From Verrucomicrobiales bacterium (GTDB lineage Bacteria; Verrucomicrobiota; Verrucomicrobiia; Limisphaerales; UBA9464), in NCBI GenBank assembly GCA_027483345.1, contig JAIXUV010000343.1, positions 1 through 38,411 on the forward strand: 38,411 nt of DNA, in the 5' to 3' direction. Positions 33,399 through 38,411 of the stretch are shown here, in pieces; position 1 is the stretch's first letter; each line of letters begins with the position of its first letter. The notes below the pieces were generated by a model. That model worked only from the letters and a program-made list of their open reading frames with translations, did no database searches and was not told the origin of the DNA. The translations under genes and the position numbers were made by a program.

Positions 33399-34286
33399 TC
33401 AGCGCTTCTTCCCGAACTTCTTCGCCGCCGGCGCCTTCAGCTTCTTGAACTCGCGGGTCAGGTTCGTCAGCGACGCCTCCACGCCCATCCGCTCCAGCGA
33501 ACTGGCCCCGACGAAGCCCACGGCGTCGGTGTTCTGGATCACCCGGTCCGCATCGGCCGGCGTGTTGATCGGACCGCCGTGGCACAGGAAGAAGATGTCC
33601 TTCCGCACCTGGCTGGCCGCGTCGATGATCTCCTGGGTCCGCTTCAGAGTGAAATCCCAGCTCACCAGGGCCTTCTTCACCCCGATGCTCCCGCCGATGG
33701 TCGTGCCGACGTGGGCGATGATCGCGTCCGCTCCCGCCTTGGCCATCTCGACCGCCTCCTCGGGCGAGCCGACATAGACCACCGAGAACAGGTCCATCCG
33801 ACGCGCCAGCGCGACCATCTCGTACTCCTTGGTCACGCTCATCCCGGTCTCCTCCAGCACGCCGCGGAAGTGGCCGTCCACGATGGTGTGGGTCGGGAAG
33901 TTGTTCACTCCCGAGAAGCCCATCTCCTTCACCTTCCCCAGCCAGTGCCACATCCGGCGACGCGGATCGGTCGCATGGACACCGCAGATGACCGGGACCT
34001 CCTCGACCACCGGCAGCACCTCGTACTCGCCGATCTCCATGGCGATCGCGTTCGCGTCGCCGTAGGCCATCATCCCCGCCGTCGAACCATGGCCCATCAT
34101 GCGGAAGCGGCCGGAGTTGTAGATGATGATCAGGTCCGCCCCGCCCTTCTCGATGAACTTCGCGCTGATGCCCGTGCCCGCGCCGGCGGCGATGATCGCA
34201 TCGCCCTTCTTGATGGTGTCCATGAGGCGTTCACGGACTTCCTTGCGGGTGTAGGGGTTTCCTTTGCCGGTCCAGGGATTGGGCAT
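33399..34286 (-). CDS. TIM-barrel PEP-hydrolase-like protein
   Basis: 295 residues from the minus-strand ATG at 34286 (MPNPWTGKGNPYTRKEV). It belongs to the predicted TIM-barrel 'phosphoenolpyruvate hydrolase-like' family (PF09370, also described as a TIM-barrel signal-transduction family). Motifs include GDAIIAAGAGTGISAKFIEKG, GGADLIIIYNSGRFRM, YEVLPVVEEVPVICGVHATDP, GVNNFPTHTIVDGHFR and ADAIIAHVGTTIGG. The C-terminus is Lys-rich. The family is related to phosphoenolpyruvate mutase-type barrels, but its reaction is poorly established, so I give no substrate. It lies alone on the minus strand, convergent with the M13 gene and divergent from the RidA-like gene. Confidence 0.8.
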   Translation of the reverse strand: MPNPWTGKGNPYTRKEVRERLMDTIKKGDAIIAAGAGTGISAKFIEKGGADLIIIYNSGRFRMMGHGSTAGMMAYGDANAIAMEIGEYEVLPVVEEVPVICGVHATDPRRRMWHWLGKVKEMGFSGVNNFPTHTIVDGHFRGVLEETGMSVTKEYEMVALARRMDLFSVVYVGSPEEAVEMAKAGADAIIAHVGTTIGGSIGVKKALVSWDFTLKRTQEIIDAASQVRKDIFFLCHGGPINTPADADRVIQNTDAVGFVGASSLERMGVEASLTNLTREFKKLKAPAAKKFGKKR

Positions 34287-34327
34287 GATGCGTGTGCTTT
34301 GGTGGATTGTCGTCGGAGGACGAGCCC

Positions 34328-34355
34328 ATAGTGAACCGATTCCACCCCTCGACAA
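34328..34355 (-). promoter_or_regulatory. Promoter candidate for the TIM-barrel gene
   Basis: On the minus strand, TTGTCG (34355-34350) and CACTAT (34333-34328) are 16 bases apart, about 42 bases before the ATG at 34286. Consensus matches are 4/6 and 3/6. The position is sensible and the -10 region is locally AT-richer than its surroundings. Confidence 0.3.
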
Positions 34356-34538
34356 GCCATGCCGCCAAGGCACGACGGCGTATCCGAAAGCAACGTGACC
34401 GGTGTCGACGGAGCGGACGGCATGCCCGGAAACGATCGGTCCGGACGGCTCCCTTCGACCGAAGACGGACAACCCACAGGAACTCGACGAGGGAGCCGTC
34501 TGGCCAACCCATGCGGATGTGTCCATGGTCTGCGTGAC

Positions 34539-35003
34539 ATGAGCGCGATCGAATCCAAACTCGCCGAACTCGGGATCACCCTTCCCAACCCGCCACCGCC
34601 CGGTGGCAACTACCTTCCCTTCCGGATCGAAGGGAACTTCCTGTACCTCCCGGGAGCCATCGCCAGCCGGGACGGCAAGATCCAGTTCGCCGGAAAGGTC
34701 GGCGCCGAGTTGAACATCGAGCAGGGTTACGAAGCCGCGAGGCTCTGCGCCCTCAACCTGCTTGCCTGCGCCAAGCTGGCCCTCGGCGACCTCGACCGCA
34801 TCGACCACGTCGTGTCCGTCAACGGATACGTGAACTGCGTCGACGGATTCCCCGACAGTCCCAAGGTGATCAACGGCGCCAGCGACCTGCTGGTGGCGTT
34901 GCTCGGCGATGCGGGCCGCCACGTGCGCGCCGCCGTCGGTGTCGCCGGTCTCCCGGTGAACTCGGCCGTCGAGGTCCAGATGCTCCTCGCCCTCAGGTCC
35001 TGA
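34539..35003 (+). CDS. RidA/YjgF-family protein
   Basis: 154 residues from the ATG at 34539; the frame is open further upstream but that part has no conserved sequence. It fits the RidA/YjgF/UK114 family, in the ~150-residue subgroup beginning SAIESKLAELGITLP. Conserved parts are NFLYLPGAIASRDGKIQFAGKVG, DLDRIDHVVSVNGYVNC and RAAVGVAGLPVNSAVEVQML. Arg130 corresponds to the RidA arginine that binds the imine substrate's carboxylate, and Glu145 to the VE(V/I) active-site acid region. RidA proteins hydrolyse reactive enamine/imine intermediates, but this subgroup may do something else. A GH43 gene follows by 22 bases on the same strand. Confidence 0.85.
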   Translation: MSAIESKLAELGITLPNPPPPGGNYLPFRIEGNFLYLPGAIASRDGKIQFAGKVGAELNIEQGYEAARLCALNLLACAKLALGDLDRIDHVVSVNGYVNCVDGFPDSPKVINGASDLLVALLGDAGRHVRAAVGVAGLPVNSAVEVQMLLALRS

Positions 35004-35025
35004 TCCGACCCCGACCAACGAAGCC

Positions 35026-36087
35026 ATGGCCAGCCGGTTCCTTTCTCCGTTCCTGCTGGTCCTCGCCGGGTCGCTCGCAGCCCCGTTTCCGGCACTGGCG
35101 GATTCCCCGTCCACCAGCGCCAAGACGGTCCCCAATCCGCTGATCGCGCCCGGTGCGGATCCGTGGATCCGCCATCACCGCGGCGAGTACTGGTTCACCG
35201 CCACCGCCGGCAATCGCATCGAAATCCGACACGCCCCCACGCTCGCCGGCCTGGCTTCCGCCCAACCGGTCACCGTCTGGCGTGCGCCCGCCACAGGCCC
35301 CTTCTCCAGCGACATCTGGGCTCCCGAGTTCCACTTCCTCGACGGGCGTTGGTACCTCTACTTCACCGCCACGGACGAACGCCGAACCGACGCCAACCGG
35401 AGGGTGTACGTCCTGGAGTCGGAGTCCGACGACCTGCTCGGAAAGTTCGTCGAGAAGGGGCGCCTCGCGGTTCCCGGAGACGACGCCTACGCGATCGACG
35501 CCACCGTCCACCGTCGGTCCGACGGCCGTCTCCACTGCCTCTGGTCCGGCCGGAAGGAGAGCGAACGCGGTCCCCAGAACATCTACATCGCCGCGATGGA
35601 GAACCCCTGGACCCTGAAGGGGCCGCGCGTCCGGCTGTCGACTCCGGATCAGCAGTGGGAACGCCATGGCTGGGAGGTCAACGAGGGTCCCGAAGCGCTC
35701 GAGCGGAACGGCCGGATGTTCGTGGTCTACTCGGGAAGCGGCTTCACCACGCCGCAGTATTCCCTCGGATTGCTGACCCTCGAACCCGGTGCCGATCCCC
35801 TCGACGCAGCCCGCTGGACGAAGTCGAAGGAGCCGGTCTTCCGGGCGCTCGAACGGGAGGAGGGCGGCGTGTTCGGGCCCGGACACAACGGCTTCTTCAA
35901 GTCGCCGGACGGCACCGAGGACTGGATCGTCTACCACGCCTGGGATCGGAAGGAGACGCGGGGCCTGCAACGCAGCGCGCGGGCACAGCGGTTCACCTGG
36001 TCTCCGGAAGGAACGCCGGTATTCGGCCGACCGGCGCCGCCAGGAATTCCGATCGTGGCGCCTTCCGGGGAACCCAAGGGACCCTGA
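35026..36087 (+). CDS. Secreted glycoside hydrolase family 43-like enzyme
   Basis: 353 residues. The Sec signal (FLSPFLLVLAGSLAAPFPALA) ends near residue 25, so it is exported. The five-bladed beta-propeller of GH43 is indicated by PNPLIAPGADPWIRHHRGEYW with Asp45 (catalytic base), IWAPEFHFLDGRWYLYFTA, YAIDATVHRRSDGRLH with Asp158 (pKa modulator) and VNEGPEALERNG with Glu220 (general acid). All three catalytic acids are therefore in place. A late GGVFGPGHNGFFKSPDG and DWIVYHAWD are also typical, the latter with the His near the active site. GH43 enzymes remove arabinose or xylose from plant polysaccharides; the closest type looks like alpha-L-arabinofuranosidase, specificity unproven. Confidence 0.9.
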   Translation: MASRFLSPFLLVLAGSLAAPFPALADSPSTSAKTVPNPLIAPGADPWIRHHRGEYWFTATAGNRIEIRHAPTLAGLASAQPVTVWRAPATGPFSSDIWAPEFHFLDGRWYLYFTATDERRTDANRRVYVLESESDDLLGKFVEKGRLAVPGDDAYAIDATVHRRSDGRLHCLWSGRKESERGPQNIYIAAMENPWTLKGPRVRLSTPDQQWERHGWEVNEGPEALERNGRMFVVYSGSGFTTPQYSLGLLTLEPGADPLDAARWTKSKEPVFRALEREEGGVFGPGHNGFFKSPDGTEDWIVYHAWDRKETRGLQRSARAQRFTWSPEGTPVFGRPAPPGIPIVAPSGEPKGP

Positions 36088-36164
36088 GCCGGATCCCCGC
36101 CGGAAGTCCCCTCACGTCAACCTCCCGTCGAAGGCGGAAGCGGGCGTCGGAGCCCGAGATGGGG

Positions 36165-36560
36165 CTAACCGTTCCGGAGCGAGGCCCCGAAGATGCAGCC
36201 GGCGAGATGCTTCTGGATGCCGACCACGTCGGTGCCCTTCTTGAACTCCTTCGAGATCGGTTCCCCACCGCCCGAAACCCAGATCTTCAACTCGGCATCC
36301 GCATCGAAGGATCCCGCCGTCTCGACGCTGAACTGCGTGATGCTCCGGTAGAGGACGCTGTGGTAGGACACCTTCGAACCGGTAAGGCCCTGGACGTCGA
36401 TGAGGATGAGCCGTTGCTCGGTGAAGATGAAGAGGTCGCGGAAGATCTTGAACCCGCGATTGACGGTCTCGCCGGGGATCAGGACCGGTGCGAGGTCGGA
36501 CTGGACCTGTTGGATGTCGATCTCGGAGGCGTTGCCGAGGAGGCTGCTGAGGAGTCCCAT
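36165..36560 (-). CDS. Bacterial PH-domain protein (bPH_1 type)
   Basis: 131 residues from the minus-strand ATG at 36560 (MGLLSSLLGNASEIDIQQ); an in-frame upstream start adds an unconserved stretch. It is a close match along its whole length to the single-domain bacterial pleckstrin-homology family (PF08000): VNRGFKIFRDLFIFTEQRLI, GLTGSKVSYHSVLYRSIT, FSVETAGSFDADAELKIW and EFKKGTDVVGIQKHL. No signal or membrane helix, so cytoplasmic. Known members form oligomeric rings; their role is not established. It is divergent from msrA and convergent with the GH43 gene. Confidence 0.9.
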   Translation of the reverse strand: MGLLSSLLGNASEIDIQQVQSDLAPVLIPGETVNRGFKIFRDLFIFTEQRLILIDVQGLTGSKVSYHSVLYRSITQFSVETAGSFDADAELKIWVSGGGEPISKEFKKGTDVVGIQKHLAGCIFGASLRNG

Positions 36561-36708
36561 GTTAGGTGGTGCTTTGGGGTCGGGTTGGTTGAATTCGGAG
36601 CGATCGGAGAACCAAGCGCCGACGGTCCTGGCGTGTGAAATCCCGTTCCCGGTTTCCAAGCGACGATGTCCGGTTGCGCAAGTCGGTCTCCCACACCATT
36701 TTCAGACC

Positions 36709-37416
36709 ATGCGTCGTTGGCTTCCATTGCTGTTCACCTGGGTCGTCGTCGCCCTCAGTCCGCTCCAAGCAGGGCCCGAAGGCCCGGCGACGCAACCGCC
36801 TGCGGGCACCGCTCCCACGACCGTCCTTCCCACCGCACGCACCTTCACCGCGCTGGTTTCCAAGCCTCCCATGAATTCCCCCACCAACGCCGTGGCCGCC
36901 GGCAACGCCGGTTCCACCAACGCCCCCTCGCTCGAAACGGTCTACCTCGCCGGAGGCTGCTTCTGGGGAATGGAGGAGATCCTCCGGAACATTCCCGGCG
37001 TGAAGGAGACGCAGGCCGGCTACACGGGCGGCTGGCTTCCGAAACCGAAGTACGACGACACCCACGACAGCAAGTCCGGCCACGCCGAGTCGGTGAAGGT
37101 GGTGTTCGATCCGGCCGTGCTGCCGTTGGAGGAACTCCTGGAGAAGTGGTTCTTCCGGATGCACGACCCGACCACCCTCAACCGTCAGGGCAACGACGTG
37201 GGCAGCCAGTACCGTTCCGCCATCTTCACCTTCAACGAGGCCCAGAAGAAGACCGCCACCACCGTCAAGGCGCGGGTCAACGCCTCGGGCAAGTGGAGGC
37301 GTCCGGTCGTGACCGAGATCGCCGACGCCTCGACCTGGTACCCCGCCGAGGGCTACCACCAGAAGTATCTGCTCAAGAATCCGGGCGGCTACTCCTGCCA
37401 CTACCTCCGGGACTGA
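36709..37416 (+). CDS. msrA: Peptide methionine sulfoxide reductase MsrA, exported form
   Basis: 235 residues from the ATG at 36709. A signal peptide (RRWLPLLFTWVVVALSPLQA) and a ~50-residue Pro/Ala/Thr-rich linker precede the catalytic domain, so the enzyme probably works outside the cytoplasm. The MsrA core starts ETVYLAGGCFWGMEE with the nucleophile Cys84; GVKETQAGYTGG, GHAESVKVVFDP, PTTLNRQGNDVGSQYRSAIF and YHQKYL follow. Cys230 in YSCHYLRD is a resolving-cysteine candidate. It reduces methionine-S-sulfoxide in oxidised proteins. No MsrB domain is fused or adjacent. A possible promoter is TTGCGC (36674) with CATTTT (36697), a poor consensus match. Confidence 0.92.
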   Translation: MRRWLPLLFTWVVVALSPLQAGPEGPATQPPAGTAPTTVLPTARTFTALVSKPPMNSPTNAVAAGNAGSTNAPSLETVYLAGGCFWGMEEILRNIPGVKETQAGYTGGWLPKPKYDDTHDSKSGHAESVKVVFDPAVLPLEELLEKWFFRMHDPTTLNRQGNDVGSQYRSAIFTFNEAQKKTATTVKARVNASGKWRRPVVTEIADASTWYPAEGYHQKYLLKNPGGYSCHYLRD

Positions 37417-37514
37417 AGCCATCCCGGCCTGTTGACGGGCCGCGGAATCACCCAGGCGGCCATGCGGGATGCTGCAGGAGCCGAGTTCCGGCCGCTGCCA
37501 CTCGCACGGAAATT

Positions 37515-37546
37515 GGGAGTTTCAGGTCACTCCCGTCTTCCTTCTT
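37515..37546 (+). terminator. Weak terminator candidate downstream of msrA
   Basis: GGGAGT (37515-37520) and ACTCCC (37529-37534) form a six-base stem with an eight-base loop, followed by pyrimidine-rich GTCTTCCTTCTT. It is ~100 bases after the msrA stop, which lowers confidence. Confidence 0.3.
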
Positions 37547-37626
37547 CGCGTCCCAAGCCGCTCCGCGAACGTGTTTTTGGGGATCCGGCGGGTGAAGCCC
37601 ACACCGGATTTGGACCTCACTCGGAA

Positions 37627-37648
37627 GGGGAGGCCGAGGCGCCTCCCC
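37627..37648. terminator. GC-rich hairpin after the minus-strand membrane-protein gene
   Basis: GGGGAGGC and GCCTCCCC form a perfect eight-base stem with a six-base loop, 13 bases beyond the stop of the minus-strand gene ending at 37662. There is no T-tract on either strand, so termination would be inefficient or factor-assisted. Confidence 0.35.
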
Positions 37649-37661
37649 GGACGCCCGCACT

Positions 37662-38045
37662 TCACGCGCGATGCGGAAGTGCCGGCGGCGTGTTGCGGTT
37701 CAACAGGGCGCGGCGACGGAATCCAGTGAAGATGGCGATGTTCAGGAAGTGCATGCCGCCCAGGATCAGGAGGATCACGCCCTCCTTCGTGCTCAGGGTT
37801 TCCAGGGCGGTCTGCAGGTTCGCCGCATCGACCCCGAACCGCAGCGCCAGCGCCACGAAGCCGATGTTCACCAGGTAGAAGCCCACCACCAACAGCTGGT
37901 TCACCGCATCGGCCAAGGCCTCGTTCCCGTGGAAGCAGTCCACCAGGAAGATCCGCCCGTTCCGATGCAGCGTCCGGGCCACCCAGACGGTCAAGGTCAC
38001 GCTCAGGGCCAGATAGGTCAGATGGGTCGCAACGGTCAGGTTCAT
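37662..38045 (-). CDS. Small conserved integral membrane protein of unknown function
   Basis: 127 residues from the minus-strand ATG at 38045, with GAAAGGAAACGT directly upstream as a good ribosome binding site. Three membrane helices are evident: LTYLALSVTLTVWVAR (~9-25), LLVVGFYLVNIGFVALAL (~51-68) and GVILLILGGMHFLNIAIF (~89-106). The conserved-looking loop RNGRIFLVDCFHGNEALADA lies between the first two. I have the impression of a widespread family (the same loop with LVD.F.GNE.LA), but I know no function. The last ~20 residues are basic and probably cytoplasmic. A palindromic operator candidate stands just upstream, so transcription may be switched by a repressor not in this window. Confidence 0.8.
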   Translation of the reverse strand: MNLTVATHLTYLALSVTLTVWVARTLHRNGRIFLVDCFHGNEALADAVNQLLVVGFYLVNIGFVALALRFGVDAANLQTALETLSTKEGVILLILGGMHFLNIAIFTGFRRRALLNRNTPPALPHRA

Positions 38046-38061
38046 ACGTTTCCTTTCTTTG

Positions 38062-38089
38062 TGTCGGTTATTTCTGTCGGTACAGAAAT
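38062..38089. promoter_or_regulatory. Operator-like palindrome upstream of the small membrane-protein gene
   Basis: ATTTCTGT (38070-38077) and ACAGAAAT (38082-38089) form a perfect eight-base inverted repeat with centre CGGT. TGTCGGT also occurs as a direct repeat at 38062-38068 and 38075-38081. The block is AT-rich against a GC-rich background and lies 25 bases from the minus-strand ATG, where a repressor would block transcription or early elongation. Confidence 0.5.
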
Positions 38090-38179
38090 TAGTGTATTCG
38101 AAGACTCCTTGGCAAGCGAAACCTGGATTTCAGGCCTGCGGGCTTGATCCCGTCGTGCTCCGCCGGATCGGATGCGCCC

Positions 38180-38411
38180 ATGCTTCCCGGATCCATGCTG
38201 TCGCCGATCCCGCGCCGTCGCTTCGCCATGGCGCTGGCAACCGCGGCCATGGCCGGCGCCGCGGGTTGCCGGCATCGGATGGCCGGATCCAAACCCCGGA
38301 TGTTCTTCACCTCCGACGGCCGCACTGGGCTGGTCCATGCGGACGGTTCCGGCCTCCGTTGGCTCGATTTCGACGTCCCCGGACAGGCGACCTGGCAACC
38401 GGGTCCCTTCC
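38180..38411 (+). CDS. N-terminal fragment of a Tat/lipoprotein-type exported protein, runs off the right edge
   Basis: 77 open codons from the ATG at 38180 (or the ATG at 38195) to the window edge. PRRRFAMALATAAMAGAAGC looks like a twin-arginine-type signal (RRRFAM) ending in a lipobox-like AAGC. The next part, MFFTSDGRTGLVHADGSGLR, resembles the first strand pair of a TolB/PD40-type beta-propeller, in which a short displayed value is taken from a stored record. That fold is an impression from about 40 residues. The gene is divergent from the small membrane-protein gene. Confidence 0.6.
   Translation, partial: MLPGSMLSPIPRRRFAMALATAAMAGAAGCRHRMAGSKPRMFFTSDGRTGLVHADGSGLRWLDFDVPGQATWQPGPF

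Noticed and set aside
34287-35135. Upstream extension of the TIM-barrel protein on the minus strand
   Set aside because: The added sequence is antisense to the RidA-like gene, whereas MPNPWTGKGNPYTRKEV is a natural start.

Overview
The window is a GC-rich chromosomal stretch most consistent with Verrucomicrobiota, probably a Pedosphaerales/Limisphaerales-type bacterium. This assignment is an inference with no 16S in view. Clues are a prepilin-like protein with an exact H-X9-DG motif, a C-terminal 'LQQADSPAGPWTDV...FFRL'-type module on a secreted protein, an N-terminus of the 'NPGFESPALADGTF' type, a bacterial PH-domain protein, and few Shine-Dalgarno sequences. Clear ones precede only the genes at 4813, 17607 and, on the minus strand, 38045. 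No tRNA, rRNA, CRISPR array, insertion sequence or phage gene was seen.

Layout. (1) 1-7453 is an envelope and secreted-protein region. It holds the start of a secreted protein leaving the left edge, a phosphodiester-glycosidase (NAGPA-domain) lipoprotein translationally coupled to a CotH-kinase-like protein, two prepilin-like proteins with an unknown membrane-anchored protein between them, and a second, multidomain NAGPA protein. (2) 7542-8489 (minus) is a NagB-like sugar-phosphate isomerase. (3) 8649-31023 is a nearly continuous type II secretion / type IV pilus-like locus: gspE, gspF, pseudopilins G, H, I, J and K, a fused PilM-PilN (GspL-like) protein, a PilO-like protein with a possible PilP/GspC-like C-terminus, a giant 3938-residue secretin, and a small lipoprotein whose start overlaps the secretin stop. 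(4) 31199-38411 is a mixed region: M13 metallopeptidase, TIM-barrel PEP-hydrolase-like protein, RidA-family protein, GH43 glycosidase, PH-domain protein, exported MsrA, a small membrane protein with a palindromic operator candidate, and the start of a Tat/lipoprotein-type protein leaving the right edge.

The outstanding feature is the secretin gene (18653-30469). Ordinary GspD proteins carry about three N1-type domains. I count about 43 tandem N1-like units by eye between an N0-like domain and one normal C-terminal secretin domain. The repeats fall into subfamilies and include a block of four units (about 310 residues) that occurs twice in a row. Together with the adjoining pseudopilins, ATPase and platform protein this looks like a T2SS with an extremely elongated periplasmic vestibule. 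No separate gspC and no prepilin peptidase gene lie in the window.

Working together (inference): GspE powers, GspF anchors, and pseudopilins G-K form the pseudopilus. The PilM/N and PilO/P-like proteins link the inner membrane to the secretin. The adjacent lipoprotein is a candidate pilotin or accessory factor. Secreted enzymes nearby (GH43, M13 peptidase, NAGPA proteins) are plausible cargo or envelope proteins, but nothing in the sequence proves that.
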